Shown: positions 47,626-59,367, counted from the stretch's first letter. The stretch is DNA of 64,000 bases from Microvirga antarctica (GCF_017921815.1 NZ_JAGEMM010000003.1:248001-312000); one strand, 5' to 3'. Notes: generated by a model not told the origin, from the letters alone. Made by a program: numbers and translations.

Positions 47626-48411
47626 ATGAGCATTCGCATCGTCGACCTCCACCGCTATCCCGTCAAAGGCCTTTCCCCCGAGCGTCTCGATCAGGCGATC
47701 CTCGACCGGGGAGACTATTTCCCGGGTGACCGCCTCTTTGCCATCGAGAACGGCCTCTCCGGCTTCGATCCAGACCAGCCCGAACATCAGCCCAAGATCA
47801 AGTTTCTGATGCTCATGCGGAACGAGGCGCTGGCCCGGCTGAGAACGCGCTATCTCGACGAGACGTCCACGCTCTCGATCAGCGAAGGCGGCTCGGAGCG
47901 GGCGCGGGGGGATCTCACGACGCGAGAGGGACGCGTTGCCATTGAGGCCTTCTTCCGCCGGTTCATGCCCGGCGAACTGCGCGGGCCGCCCAAGGTGCTG
48001 ACGGCGCCTGCCGGATTCCGGTTCACCGATTCACGACGGGGCTTCGTCTCCCTCATCAATCTGGCGAGCGTCAAGGCACTGGCCGAGGTGATCGGCGCGC
48101 CAGTCGATCCCCTGCGGTTTCGCGGAAATGTTCACGTGGACGGTCTCGCCCCGTGGGCGGAATTCGACCTCGTGGGCCAGGTCCTTGCCACGTCGTCAGG
48201 CCTTCGCCTGAAGGTGACCAAGCGGATCGTGCGGTGCGCGGCGACCAATGTCGATCCGACGACGGGCGACCGTGATCTTGCCATTCCCAAAGCCCTGATG
48301 ACCGCCTATGGGCACTGCGATTGCGGGATCTATGCGGAGGTTTTGGCGGGAGGACGGCTGGCGGCTGGAGAGACCCTCGCCCGCGAACAGGGCGCGCTCG
48401 CCCTCGACTGA
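47626..48411 (+). CDS. MOSC domain protein
   Basis: 261 residues. N-terminal MOSC_N beta barrel (about 1-110, IVDLHRYPVKGLSPERLDQAIL) and MOSC domain with the conserved cysteine in IVRCAATNVDPTTGDRD (about 203). These bind the molybdenum cofactor or shuttle sulfur, as in mARC and YcbX reductases. Lacks a ferredoxin domain, so it needs a partner. Convergent with DUF4167 over a terminator. Confidence 0.92.
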   Translation: MSIRIVDLHRYPVKGLSPERLDQAILDRGDYFPGDRLFAIENGLSGFDPDQPEHQPKIKFLMLMRNEALARLRTRYLDETSTLSISEGGSERARGDLTTREGRVAIEAFFRRFMPGELRGPPKVLTAPAGFRFTDSRRGFVSLINLASVKALAEVIGAPVDPLRFRGNVHVDGLAPWAEFDLVGQVLATSSGLRLKVTKRIVRCAATNVDPTTGDRDLAIPKALMTAYGHCDCGIYAEVLAGGRLAAGETLAREQGALALD

Positions 48412-48417
48412 CGTGCC

Positions 48418-48444
48418 AAAAAAAAGAGGAGAGCCAAGCTCTCC
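48418..48444 (-). terminator. Rho-independent terminator after DUF4167 gene
   Basis: On the minus strand: 6-bp stem (48444-48439 with 48433-48428), 5-base loop, then T-rich run over 48425-48418 (eight T). Lies between the convergent MOSC and DUF4167 genes. Confidence 0.88.
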
Positions 48445-48472
48445 CCTTCAGCCTGATGCCATGCCGACAATC

Positions 48473-49483
48473 CTATTCGGCCGGTGTCTTCTCGTTTGAG
48501 CCGTCGCTGACGTTGCCGTCGGCCACCGCCTCGCCCTCAGCCAGGCGCGGGCGTCGTACGGCGCGGCGACGGGGACGAACCTCGCCTTCGGCGGCGTCGA
48601 CGGCCTTAGGGAGGGGAGCCGGAGCATCGTCGATGCCGGGCAGGATCGGTGTCCGCACGGGATTGGTCAGGAAGGCCGGCAGGCCGACGGGGTCTGCGCC
48701 CTCCGCCTCGACGCGCGCGCGGGGCGGGCGGCCACGAGGGGCCCGCTCGGCACGCTCTGGGCGTTCGACCCGCTCGGTCCGCTCGACCCGTTCGGTCCGC
48801 TCGACGCGGGGAGCCGGGTCGGCGCGCTCGCTCCGCTCCGGCCGGTCGTTGCGGTCGAACTCGGCGCGGGGTTGCTCGTCGCGGGCATATTCAGGGCGCG
48901 GTCCACGATCCCGCGGAAAGCGGTCGCGGCGCTCTGGCCGGTCGGTGCGCTCGACGGGTCGGTTGTCCGGCCGGTCCTGGCGGTCATTTCGCTCGGGGCG
49001 GTCGTTACGGTCACTGCGCTCGGGACGATCCTGGCGCTCGGGACGATCCTGGCGGTCGAAACGCGGGCGACGCTCGCCCTCCCCATTGCGGGGCTCGAAG
49101 GGCTGGGGCTGGGACGCCGGGTCCATCTCGTCGCCGTAGCCCTGGCGATCGCCATTGCCGAAGCCGTCGTCGTCGCCATCGTCGTCGGAGCGTGGCTGAT
49201 AGCCATATTGCTCGCGCAAGGCTTCCTGGGCGGCAGCGATGATGCGGATGTAATGCTCGGCGTGCTGGTAATAGTTTTCCGCCGCCACCGGATCGCCGCT
49301 GGTCTGGCAGTCGCGGGCCAACTGGCTGTATTTCTCGGCGATGTGCTGCGCTGTCCCGCGGATTTTGACATCCGGGCCATTGGATTCGTAGCTGCGCGTC
49401 AGGGGATTGGGCCCCTTGTTGCCGCCGCCGTTGTTGTTGTTACGGCTACGACCGCGCATGCGCCTGTTCTGTCCTGGTCTCAT
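48473..49483 (-). CDS. DUF4167 RNA-binding-like protein with RGG/ER repeats
   Basis: 336 residues. N-terminal basic RG-rich motif (RPGQNRRMRGRSRNNNNGGGN), the DUF4167 core (about 25-95, VKIRGTAQHIAEKYSQLARDCQTSGDPVAAENYYQHAEHYIRII), then a long disordered region of Arg/Asp/Glu/Pro repeats (DRPERSDRN-, ERTERVER-type units). Cytoplasmic; the composition suggests nucleic-acid contact or condensate behaviour. Family of unknown role, conserved upstream of prmC in Hyphomicrobiales. Confidence 0.9.
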   Translation of the reverse strand: MRPGQNRRMRGRSRNNNNGGGNKGPNPLTRSYESNGPDVKIRGTAQHIAEKYSQLARDCQTSGDPVAAENYYQHAEHYIRIIAAAQEALREQYGYQPRSDDDGDDDGFGNGDRQGYGDEMDPASQPQPFEPRNGEGERRPRFDRQDRPERQDRPERSDRNDRPERNDRQDRPDNRPVERTDRPERRDRFPRDRGPRPEYARDEQPRAEFDRNDRPERSERADPAPRVERTERVERTERVERPERAERAPRGRPPRARVEAEGADPVGLPAFLTNPVRTPILPGIDDAPAPLPKAVDAAEGEVRPRRRAVRRPRLAEGEAVADGNVSDGSNEKTPAE

Positions 49484-49830
49484 TCTGGTCTACGACCCTC
49501 GCTGGTTTTGCAATCCCACGGGATGCAAGCCCATGTTCGCCGAACGGGCCTCGTCGCCCACCGTTCGCGTGGCAACCGTCTGTCGTTAAGCCATGGCCAA
49601 AGCCTTGGCCGTCCTTCAGTGTCGGGTTCTGGTGATCACGCCCGGCTGTTCAGTTTGCCCCTGCCAGCGCGATTGATAACGGTCGATCTTCCGGGGTTTC
49701 CGTAACACGGGTTCCGCCGATTTGTTGAGACCGATCACGTCATCTGCCGCAAATCTAGCGGGTTCCGCTCGGTCCAACAAGCGATATTTCACTTTATCCT
49801 CATCGGGCGATGATCGCTTCTCTCACCCGA
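49484..49830. other. Intergenic region DUF4167 / prmC
   Basis: 347 bases with both flanking genes on the minus strand: the end of prmC and the promoter region of DUF4167. No open frame with a credible start, no hairpin with T-tract and no clear promoter hexamers seen. One CGAAC-N16-CGTT near-match to EcfG (one mismatch) occurs on the minus strand around 49535-49560; I do not rely on it. Confidence 0.4.
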
Positions 49831-50685
49831 TCATGTCCGTTTGAGGGCGATGCAGCGTGGTTGACCGGCGAGGTCGCTGGCAAACCGCGCCAACGTGAAG
49901 CCGGAAGCAGCCGCCATCGCTCGCAGAGCGGCCTCCTGATCGAACCCGATTTCCAGGACGAGGACGCCATCGGGGCCAAGGAGCCGGTGGCCATCGGCGA
50001 GGATCGCCCGATAGGCGTCGAGACCGTCGATGCCGCCGTCCAACGCCAGAGCGGGGTCGTAGTCGCGCACCTCGGGGGCGAGGCCCGCGACCACGGCGGT
50101 CGCAATGTAGGGCGGGTTGGAAACCACCAGATCGAACCCTCCGGGCAGCGCCGCGCCCCACTCGCCGACGACGAACAGGCTGCGGGACCCGACGCCGTTC
50201 CGGGCTGCGTTCTGCCGCGCCCTGTGAACCGCGCCCTCCGACCGGTCGATGCCGATCCCGAGGGCAGCGGGCCGCTCGTGCAGCAGCGCCACCAGCAGGC
50301 AGCCGGAACCGGTGCCGATATCGGCGATCCGGTAGGCAGCCTGTGTCTCGGGCAAGAGGGCGAGGGCCGTCTCGACAACGGTTTCGGAATCCGGCCGCGG
50401 CACCAGGGTGTCCGCGCCCAAGCCGAAGGGCAGGCCCCAGAATTCGCGCTCGCCGAGAATCCGCGCCACCGGCTCTGAGGCCAGCCGCCGCTTCGTAAAG
50501 GCGGCAAGCCGGTTGGCCTCGGCTTCTGACAGGACGACTCCTGCCCGCACGGCGAGTTCGGTCGCGTCGATGTCGAGAGCGGCGAGGAGCAGAAGGCGCG
50601 CATCAAGGGCAGCCGTGGGCAACCCCTGGGCCTGCAGCCGGGCACGCAGCCCCCGCAGGGCCTGCTCCCGCGAGACCCCGGTCAC
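49831..50685 (-). CDS. prmC: Peptide chain release factor N5-glutamine methyltransferase
   Basis: 284 residues, GTG start in a GTGA overlap with the FosX-like gene. N-terminal helical domain (about 1-80) and SAM methyltransferase domain with ADIGTGSGCLLVALL and the catalytic VVSNPPYIA. Methylates the GGQ glutamine of release factors. Last gene of lysC-ptsP-prfA-fosX-prmC. Confidence 0.95.
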   Translation of the reverse strand: MTGVSREQALRGLRARLQAQGLPTAALDARLLLLAALDIDATELAVRAGVVLSEAEANRLAAFTKRRLASEPVARILGEREFWGLPFGLGADTLVPRPDSETVVETALALLPETQAAYRIADIGTGSGCLLVALLHERPAALGIGIDRSEGAVHRARQNAARNGVGSRSLFVVGEWGAALPGGFDLVVSNPPYIATAVVAGLAPEVRDYDPALALDGGIDGLDAYRAILADGHRLLGPDGVLVLEIGFDQEAALRAMAAASGFTLARFASDLAGQPRCIALKRT

Positions 50686-51088
50686 GGCTCTCCCGCCCGA
50701 TAGTGCGCCAGTCTTTCGCTCAAGCTCCCCGTGTGGAGTTCGAACAGGTGGTTGTCGTGGTCGTAGAAGTAGAGGGATTGGCCCTCTCCCGCGACCCGGG
50801 CGCGTCCCTCGAGAATGGTGAGGCCGAGGGCTTCGATGCGCTGCCGGTACGTCGGAATCCGGTCAGGCGGGATCTTGAATGCCACATGGTTGTAGGTGCG
50901 GGTCGGAAGGGCCTCGCCCTCCATGACGGCGATCCACAGCTCGCCCACGGTGAAGAATTTTTCCCGCGCGATCGAGAACGGGCGGTCGCCTGACCCATAG
51001 ACCTCGCGGCCTTCTAACACCTGTTCGATCAGGGCCGTCATTCGGTCGAGGTCGGCTGTGATGAAGGTGAGGTGGCTGAGGCCCTCGA

Positions 51089-51092
<4 letters not shown>
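50682..51092 (-). CDS. fosX: FosX-type fosfomycin epoxide hydrolase
   Basis: 136 residues, VOC/glyoxalase fold. Every catalytic position known in FosX is present at the same number: His7 (SHLTF), Glu44 (general base, AREKF), His69 (YNHVAF) and Glu118 (HLFELH) as metal ligands. [21 protein letters not shown] matches FosX strongly. FosX hydrolyses fosfomycin with water rather than glutathione or thiol. Both ends overlap neighbours by GTGA, so it is translated as part of prfA-fosX-prmC. Native substrate may not be fosfomycin; this is inference from its chromosomal context. Confidence 0.9.
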
Positions 51093-52176
<1,084 letters not shown>

Positions 52177-52177
<1 letters not shown>

Positions 52178-54465
52178 CAGACGGGAATACCATGGGCTTT
52201 GGCGAAGGCCGAAAGCGTCGGCCGCAGCGAATTGCCGCCCCCGTCCAGCGTCAGCTTTTCGCGGATCAGGGTGCCGACGAGGTCCGCGTCGAGGGCGAGC
52301 AGCATGGCCTTGACCGGTCCGATCGAGGTCGGAGCCATGGACAGGGAGCGGAAGCCGAGGCCGATCAGCGCCATGGCCTCCAGCGGCCGCCCGCCGATTT
52401 CGCCGCAGACGGTGAGTTCGCAATCCGAGGAGGCCGCCTTGTCGACGACCCGTTTCAGGGCGCGCAGCATCGGCGCGCTCAAGGGATCGAAGCGCTCGGC
52501 CACGCGCCGGTTTTCCCGGTCGATGGCGAAGAGGAACTGCATCAGGTCGTTCGAACCGATCGACAGAAAATCAGCCACCGCACAGATTTCGGTGAGCTGG
52601 AACAGCAGGGAGGGGACCTCCAGCATGGCGCCGAGCTTGAGATCGGCCGGCAAGGGGTAGCCGTGGCGGGACAGATAGGCCTTCTCCCGCTCGACCAGCA
52701 CCTTGGCGCGCACGAATTCGTCGCAGGTGGCGACCATCGGGAACATGATCTTGAGGTGGCGGCCGGCTGCCGCCTTGAGAAGCGCCCGGATCTGCATCCG
52801 CAGCAGCCCCGGCCTGTCGAGCCCGATACGGATCGCCCGCCAGCCGAGTGCCGGGTTCTCTTCCTCGACCGCCTGCATGTAGGGCAGGATCTTGTCGCCC
52901 CCGATATCCAGGGTGCGGAAGGTCACAGGCCGATCCCCGGCGGCTTCCACCACTGCCGCATAGAGAACCTGCTGCTCGGAGGCCGTCGGCATCCGCTCGG
53001 AAATCATGAATTGCAGCTCGGTGCGAAACAGCCCGATGCCGGTCGCGCCCGTATCCTCGAGATGGGGCAGGTCGACGAGCAGGCCTGCATTGAGCTGCAG
53101 ATTGATCGGCTTGCCGTCCTTGGTGACCGCCGGGACGTCCCGCAGCTTAAGATATTGTTCCTGCCTCCGGGCGCGCAGGCGCGCCTTCTCGGCATAGGCC
53201 GCCTCGACCTCGGCGCTGGGGCGGATCTGCACGTCGCCGGTGCCGCCATCGACGATGATGGCGTCGCCCTGCTCCATGATCGAGGTCGCATTGGCCACCT
53301 CGCTGACGGCCGGGATGCCGAGCGCCCGCGCGACGATCGCAATATGGCTCGTCGGGCCGCCCTCCTCGAGCACGAGTCCGCGCAGGCGCGAGCGGTCATA
53401 ATCCAGGAGCGCGGCCGGACCCATGGAGCGGGCGACGAGGATCGCGTTCTCGGGCAGGGAGGCTTTTGACGCCACCATGTCGCGGCCGACCAGCCGGTGC
53501 AGGAGGCGGTTGGCGAGGTCGTCGAGATCGTGCAGCCGGTCCCTGAGATAAGGGTCGGTCTGGCGCAGCATCCGCGCGCGGTTGTCGGATTGCACGCGCT
53601 CGACCGCGGCCTCGGCCGTGAGGCCCGAGGTCACGGCTTCACGCATCCGGCGCAGCCAGCCCTGGTCATGGGCGAACATCCGAAAGGTTTCCAGCACGTC
53701 CCGGTGCTCGCCGTGATGGGCGACATCGCCGCGCTCGATCAGCTCGTCGATGGAGGCGCGCACGTCGCCGATCGCCTCTTCCAGGCGCTCCAGTTCGACC
53801 TCGACATTCTCGGCGATCAGGTTCTTCAGGACGACGCGGGGTTCGTGCAGGACCACATGGCCGAGGCCGACGCCGTCGGCCAGCGCAGTGCCCCGCTGCT
53901 GCAACGGCCTTCGAAAAGCGGTGCCGGTCTCGATGGGGGCCAGGGCCTGAAGCTCGCCGGAGGCCAGCATTTCGGCCAGCACCATCGCTGTGGTCTGCAG
54001 CGCCTCCAGTTCCTCCTCGGCATAGACCCGGTAGGTGCGGTTCTGGACGACGAGGACGCCGAGCGTGTTGCCGGCGCGCAGGAGCGGCACGCCGAGGAAC
54101 GCGTGGTAGATTTCTTCGCCGGTCTCCGGCTTGTAGGAGAAGGCCGGGTGGCTCTGGGCGTCCGACAGGGCCAGCGATTCGGCAGTGGCGGCGATCAGGC
54201 CCACGAGACCTTCGCCCGCCCGCATGGTGGTGAGGTGGACGGCCTCCCGGTTCAGGCCCTCGGTGGCGAAAAGTTCAAGAACCCCGTCGCCGCGCATGAC
54301 ATAGAGCGAGCACACCTCGGCCACCATGTTGGCGGCGATGAGGATCACGATCTTGTCGAGTCGATCCTGCGCTCCGACCGGCTCCGCCATGATCTCGCGG
54401 AGGCGGCGCAGCAGAAGGCGCGGACCGCCGGGAGCGCTGGGCATGACCTGTCGAGTTCCCGTCAT
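52177..54465 (-). CDS. ptsP: PEP-protein phosphotransferase of the nitrogen PTS (EI-Ntr)
   Basis: 762 residues. N-terminal GAF domain (about 20-165), then PEP-utiliser N domain and phospho-histidine domain with [17 protein letters not shown] (active His), and the PEP-binding barrel ([32 protein letters not shown]). Phosphorylates NPr (PtsO) to signal nitrogen and potassium status. Stop overlaps prfA. Promoter region is the 70 bases to lysC. Confidence 0.95.
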
Positions 54466-54535
54466 TCTTCGAACCGACGGGACGGCCCGGCGGCTCTGCG
54501 GTAAGAGTGTCGCAGCCTTTGTGACGAGGCGTCAA

Positions 54536-55774
54536 TCAGGCTTGATCAAGGCCGTATAGCGAGTGGAGCGTGCGCACGGCAAGCTCTGTGTAGGCCGAGT
54601 CGATCAGAACCGAAAACTTAATCTCGGAGGTCGTGATGGCCCGAATGTTGATTCCCTTGTCGGCAAGGGCTTTGAAGGCCCGGGCGGCCACGCCCGCGTG
54701 GCTGCGCATCCCCACGCCGATGGCCGAGACCTTGACCACGTCGGTGGCGCCCTGCAGGTCCCGGAAGGCGATGTCGTCGCGGTGGGAATTGAGAACGGCG
54801 CAGGCGCGCTCGTAATCGGCGGTCGGCACCGTGAAGGTGATGTCGGTGGTGGTCGTGTCGTCGGACACCACCTGGATGATCATGTCCACGTTGATGTTCG
54901 CGTCCGCCAGCGGCACGAAGATCGAGGCTGCGATGCCGGGCTTGTCCGCGACATTCCGTAAGGTAATTTGTGCCTCGTCGCGGGAATATGCGATGCCGGT
55001 CACGACCTGCTGTTCCATGATGTCTTCCTCGTCGCAGATGAGGGTGCCGAGCTTCGGGTCCGCCGGGTCGTCGAAGCTGGAGCGCACATAGGTCGGCACC
55101 CGGTGCATCATGGCGAGCTCGACCGAGCGGACCTGAAGCACCTTGGCCCCGAGCGATGCCATCTCGAGCATCTCCTCATAGGATACCTTGTCGAGCCGCC
55201 GCGCCTTGGTGACGATGCGGGGATCGGTTGTGTAGACGCCGTCCACGTCCGTGTAGATGTCGCAGCGCTCGGCCTGGATGGCGGCGGCGAGCGCCACCGC
55301 GCTCGTGTCCGACCCGCCGCGCCCGAGGGTCGTGATCCGCCGCGTCGGCTCGTGCACGCCCTGGAAGCCCGCCACCACGGCCACCTCGCGATGATCGGTA
55401 AAGCCGCGAATGATCGCGGTGCCGTCGATGCCGACGATTCGCGCAGACCCGTGCGCCTCGGAGGTCAGGATTGGAACCTGCCAGCCCTGCCACGAGCGGG
55501 CCTTCACGTTCATTTCCTGCAGGGCCAGCGCCAAAAGGCCGGACGTGACCTGCTCGCCCGAGGCGACGACAGCATCGTATTCCTTCGGATCGTGGAGCGG
55601 AGAGGCGTCCTTGACCCAGGACACAAGCTCATTCGTCTTGCCCGACATGGCAGAAACGACGACCGCCACATCGTAGCCGGCATCGACCTCGCGTTTCACA
55701 TGGCGGGCGACATTGCGAATCCGCTCCACCGTGGCGACGGAGGTGCCGCCGAACTTCATGACGAGACGAGGCAT
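54536..55774 (-). CDS. lysC: Aspartate kinase
   Basis: 412 residues from the ATG at 55774 (no strong ribosome site). N-terminal kinase with VMKFGGTSVA, GRGGSDTSAVALA and TDVDGVYTTDPR; C-terminal tandem ACT domains (about 265-400) for feedback inhibition by lysine and threonine. First step to lysine, threonine and methionine. Alone-standing aspartokinase of the alphaproteobacterial type. Confidence 0.96.
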   Translation of the reverse strand: MPRLVMKFGGTSVATVERIRNVARHVKREVDAGYDVAVVVSAMSGKTNELVSWVKDASPLHDPKEYDAVVASGEQVTSGLLALALQEMNVKARSWQGWQVPILTSEAHGSARIVGIDGTAIIRGFTDHREVAVVAGFQGVHEPTRRITTLGRGGSDTSAVALAAAIQAERCDIYTDVDGVYTTDPRIVTKARRLDKVSYEEMLEMASLGAKVLQVRSVELAMMHRVPTYVRSSFDDPADPKLGTLICDEEDIMEQQVVTGIAYSRDEAQITLRNVADKPGIAASIFVPLADANINVDMIIQVVSDDTTTTDITFTVPTADYERACAVLNSHRDDIAFRDLQGATDVVKVSAIGVGMRSHAGVAARAFKALADKGINIRAITTSEIKFSVLIDSAYTELAVRTLHSLYGLDQA

Positions 55775-55917
55775 GGGACAAAAGCCAGACAGTGGAGCAA
55801 GACGAGGAAAGTCAACTTTGCCTCTTCGCCGGAGCGGAGGCGGCGTATACATGACGGCGGGGTGCCGCGCTGTCAACGCGCGGCTGGCCCCCGGCGACGC
55901 GATGCAAGGACGTTTTC

Positions 55918-56661
55918 ATGACCGAGGGGCATTCCTCCACGATCGACCCCGAAGAGGTGGCCCGCTTCGAGCGCATCGCCGAGACCTGGTGGGACCCCAA
56001 GGGGCCCATGAAGGTCCTGCACCGGTTCAATCCGGTCCGTCTGGCCTATATCCGCGACGGGGCCTGCCGTCGTTTTGCGCGCGATCCGCGCTCGGCGCGG
56101 TCCCTCGATGGTCTGAGCATCCTCGATGTGGGGTGTGGGGGCGGGGTCCTGTCCGAGCCGTTGGCGCGCCTGGGTGGCAACGTGACGGGCCTCGACCCGG
56201 CTCCCACCAACATCGCCGTTGCGCGCCTGCATGCGGAACAGGCCGGACTGGCCGTTGCTTATCGCAACGAGACCGTCGAGGCCGTTGTTGCCGCAGGCGA
56301 GACCTTCGACATCGTGCTGGCCATGGAAGTGGTCGAGCACGTGGCCGATGTGCAGGCGTTCGTGACAGCGTGCGCGGCAGCCGTGAAGCCGGGCGGCTTT
56401 CTCGCCATGGCGACCCTCAACCGCACGGCCAAGTCCTTCGCCTTCGCCATCGTGGGCGCCGAATACGTGCTCGGATGGCTGCCCAAGGGCACGCACGAAT
56501 GGGAGCGGTTCGTGACCCCGGACGAGCTGCGGGCAGCGCTCGACCAATCAGGCTTTGCCGTCTCGGATGAAACCGGCGTCGTCTACAATCCGCTCAACGG
56601 CACCTGGTCCCTATCGGGCGACATGGCGGTCAACTACATGCTGACCGCCGCGCGCGGGTAG
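55918..56661 (+). CDS. ubiG: Ubiquinone biosynthesis O-methyltransferase
   Basis: 247 residues. [24 protein letters not shown] and SAM motif [18 protein letters not shown] are diagnostic of Ubi[17 protein letters not shown] and [15 protein letters not shown] complete the pattern. Methylates two hydroxyls in ubiquinone synthesis. Divergent from lysC. Its last 51 bases overlap the 3-prime end of the convergent nhaA. Confidence 0.96.
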   Translation: MTEGHSSTIDPEEVARFERIAETWWDPKGPMKVLHRFNPVRLAYIRDGACRRFARDPRSARSLDGLSILDVGCGGGVLSEPLARLGGNVTGLDPAPTNIAVARLHAEQAGLAVAYRNETVEAVVAAGETFDIVLAMEVVEHVADVQAFVTACAAAVKPGGFLAMATLNRTAKSFAFAIVGAEYVLGWLPKGTHEWERFVTPDELRAALDQSGFAVSDETGVVYNPLNGTWSLSGDMAVNYMLTAARG

Positions 56662-57855
56662 GGCTTCGCGCGGGGCGAATCGCAGGATGGCCAGCCCGGC
56701 CAAAGCCGAAAGAATCGACCCCGCCAGCACCCCGATCTTCGTCGCGTCGTTCAGGGCGGGGCTGTCGGGAAATGCCAGCGCCCCAATGAACAGGCTCATG
56801 GTGAAGCCGATGCCGCAGAGCAGCGCGACTCCGTAGCATTGCAGCCGCGTGGCGCCCGCCGGGACGTCCGCGAGGCCGAACCGGAAGGCCAGCATCGAGA
56901 ACCCGAAGACCCCGACCTGCTTGCCGATCAGGAGGCCGAGCGCAATGCCCATCGGCAAGGGCGCCAGAAGCGCGGACGGGGTGAACCCCGCAAACGACAC
57001 GCCCGCATTGGCAAAGCCGAAAATCGGGATGATGGCGAACGCCACCCAGCCATGCAGCCCATGTTCGAGCCGGTGGAGCGGCGAGGTCTCGGCCCGGGTG
57101 GCCTTCGGGTTCGGATCGAGCGGAATCGTCAGCGCCAGCACGACGCCCGCCAGGGTGGCGTGGATCCCGGATTTGAGCACGAAGAACCACAGCAGCGCGC
57201 CAATGAGCAGATACGGCACCAGCGAGCGCACGCCGAAGCGGTTGCAGGCAATCAGCACCGCGATGCAGCCGAAAGCCGCCGCCAGCATCGGAAGCGACAG
57301 GTCGCTCGTGTAAAACAGCGCGATGATGATGATGGCGCCGAGATCGTCGAGAATCGCCAAGGCCGTCAGGAAGATTTTAAGCGACGGCGGAATCCGGGAG
57401 CCCAGCACCGCCAGCACGCCAAGCGCGAAGGCGATGTCGGTGGCCGCAGGGATCGCCCAGCCGCGCAGCAGCGCGGGTTCCTTCCAGGTGACCGCCACAT
57501 AGACGAGCGCCGGCACCACCATGCCGCCGAGCGCGGCGATGCCGGGGAGAACGCGACGGGGCCAGGTGGAAAGCTGCCCGTCGAGGAACTCGCGCTTGAT
57601 CTCAAGCCCGACGAGCAGAAAGAACAGCGCCATCAGGGCGTCGTTGATCCAATGCAGGACACTGAGACCCAACACATAGGTGCCGAGAGCGTCGAAATAG
57701 GCGCGAGAAAGCGGCGAGTTGGCGCAGATCAGCGCCAGTACCGTGACGGCCATCAGCAGGATCCCGCCAGCGGCCTCGCTGTCCAGGAAACGCCGCATCA
57801 TCGAGGCGGGCCTGTGAGGCCGGGACGGGCGGCCGTCGTCACGTCGTTGGTTCAT
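56611..57855 (-). CDS. nhaA: Na+/H+ antiporter NhaA
   Basis: 414 residues, twelve membrane helices. Key aspartates Asp140 (ATDIAFALG) and the paired Asp170-Asp171 ([12 protein letters not shown]), equivalent to E. coli D133, D163 and D164. Exchanges Na+ or Li+ for H+. A basic N-terminus of about 18 residues precedes the first helix. Overlaps ubiG tail to tail by 51 bases, meaning the ends of both are translated in opposite frames. Confidence 0.95.
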   Translation of the reverse strand: MNQRRDDGRPSRPHRPASMMRRFLDSEAAGGILLMAVTVLALICANSPLSRAYFDALGTYVLGLSVLHWINDALMALFFLLVGLEIKREFLDGQLSTWPRRVLPGIAALGGMVVPALVYVAVTWKEPALLRGWAIPAATDIAFALGVLAVLGSRIPPSLKIFLTALAILDDLGAIIIIALFYTSDLSLPMLAAAFGCIAVLIACNRFGVRSLVPYLLIGALLWFFVLKSGIHATLAGVVLALTIPLDPNPKATRAETSPLHRLEHGLHGWVAFAIIPIFGFANAGVSFAGFTPSALLAPLPMGIALGLLIGKQVGVFGFSMLAFRFGLADVPAGATRLQCYGVALLCGIGFTMSLFIGALAFPDSPALNDATKIGVLAGSILSALAGLAILRFAPREALPARGGQHVVDRHVAR

Positions 57856-57977
57856 GGCTTATCTCCCGCTCCCTCTGTACGGGGAGGGCGGGGGCCTGTG
57901 AACCCCACGGGCTTCACCTTCCGGTGTGGGCCGCTGTTACCGGTCTGCGCGCCAGTCGACGCCGTCTGACCAACACT

Positions 57978-58424
57978 TTAGTTGCGATCGCCCGCAAGGA
58001 TCGGCAGCGGCATCACCGCGATTCCCTCCTCGATCAGCGATCGGGCCTCCTCTCCATTGGCCTCGCCATAGATGGACCGGTGGTCGACCTCGCCGTAGTG
58101 CATCTTGCGGGCCTCGTCTGCAAAGCCGCGGCCGACATTCTCGGAATTGGCCATCACATGCTCGCGCATCGCCTTGATCATGGCCCGCAGATCCCGGTCC
58201 TTCTCCGACAGGGCCGCCACCGGCTGCGGGACCGGTTCGGCCGAAGCCGGCGCCTTGTCGGCGCGCGTAAGGGCTGGCGCCATGACCTGCTTGTGGATCT
58301 TCAGGGAATGGCAGAAAGGGCAAGACACGAGGCCGCGGCGGCTCTGCTCGTCGAACGCATCGCTCGTCGGAAACCAGCTCTCGAAATCGTGGGCCTGCTC
58401 GCAGGCGAGCGCATACTTGATCAT
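57978..58424 (-). CDS. DUF1178 family protein
   Basis: 148 residues. Opens MIKYALACEQAHDFESWFPTSDAF, with the metal-binding-like SCPFCHS and the family HYGEVDHRSIYGEANGEEARSLIEEGIAVMPLP near the end. DUF1178 proteins are conserved in proteobacteria; function unknown. The paired cysteines suggest a zinc site. In an operon with the amidase, glutaredoxin and ComF genes. Confidence 0.92.
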   Translation of the reverse strand: MIKYALACEQAHDFESWFPTSDAFDEQSRRGLVSCPFCHSLKIHKQVMAPALTRADKAPASAEPVPQPVAALSEKDRDLRAMIKAMREHVMANSENVGRGFADEARKMHYGEVDHRSIYGEANGEEARSLIEEGIAVMPLPILAGDRN

Positions 58425-58488
58425 GAGATTCAGATGGGGATGCCAAGGCTCGTGGCCAAGCTCCCGGGAACGGATGAGGGACGAGGGG

Positions 58489-59352
58489 TCAGGCGAGAGC
58501 GACTTCCGGCCGCACGGAAGCTGGCGTTACCTCGACCCGGAAGGGGCGGGCATTCTTCAAGGTCGGGATGCGGCTGCGGGCATCCTCCACCAATGCAATG
58601 TCGATCTGCGCCAGGATGATGCCGGGCTGGTCGCCGGCCTCCGCCAGGATCCGGCCCCAGGGATCGACGATGAGCGAGTGGCCGAAGGTCTCCCGGCCAT
58701 CCTCATGCAGGCCCGCCTGGGCGGCCGAGATCATGAAGGACCCGGTCTCAATCGCGCGGGCGCGCTGGAGAACGTGCCAGTGCGCCTCGCCGGTCTGTTT
58801 CGTGAAACAGGCGGGCGCCGACAGAATGGAGGCGCCATTCTCGGCAAGCGCCCGGTAGAGGGCCGCGAAGCGGACATCGTAGCAGATCGTGAGCCCAAGC
58901 CGTCCCCAGGGGGTTTCTGCCAGAACCGCCCTGTCGCCGCCCGTATAGGTGGCCGATTCCCGCCAGCTCTCGCCATTGGGCAGGTCCACATCGAACAGAT
59001 GGACCTTGTCGTATGACGTGACGATCTCGCCGTCCCGTCCAATCAGGAAAGCCCGGTTGGCGATTTTGTCGCCGACCTTGACGGCGATCGAGCCGATCTG
59101 CACCACCACGCCGTGCGCGCGCGCCACCTCCCTCAATGCCGAAAGCGTCGCGTCGCGATCTTCAGGGCCGACCTTCTCGAACAGCGAGGCGCGATCCCGT
59201 TCGACCAGGGAGGTCATCTCCGGAGTCTGGATGAAATCCGCGCCGTCTGCGACCGCCTCGCGCACGAACCCGACGACCGCGTCGCGATTCGTGAGCGGAT
59301 CGCGGCCGGATCGCATCTGGATGCAGGCCGCGGTGAATGTCGTCGGCTTCAT
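58489..59352 (-). CDS. Carbon-nitrogen hydrolase (Nit2/omega-amidase type)
   Basis: 287 residues. Catalytic triad Glu45 (TPEM), Lys116 (YDKVHLFDVD) and Cys157 (ICYDVRFAALYR). Fits the Nit1/Nit2 branch, which deaminates glutathione or omega-amido keto acids (deaminated-GSH amidase). Neighbour glutaredoxin 3 lies 15 bases upstream in the same operon, which matches a thiol-repair role. Confidence 0.93.
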   Translation of the reverse strand: MKPTTFTAACIQMRSGRDPLTNRDAVVGFVREAVADGADFIQTPEMTSLVERDRASLFEKVGPEDRDATLSALREVARAHGVVVQIGSIAVKVGDKIANRAFLIGRDGEIVTSYDKVHLFDVDLPNGESWRESATYTGGDRAVLAETPWGRLGLTICYDVRFAALYRALAENGASILSAPACFTKQTGEAHWHVLQRARAIETGSFMISAAQAGLHEDGRETFGHSLIVDPWGRILAEAGDQPGIILAQIDIALVEDARSRIPTLKNARPFRVEVTPASVRPEVALA

Positions 59353-59367
59353 GGTGGCGGTTCTCCC

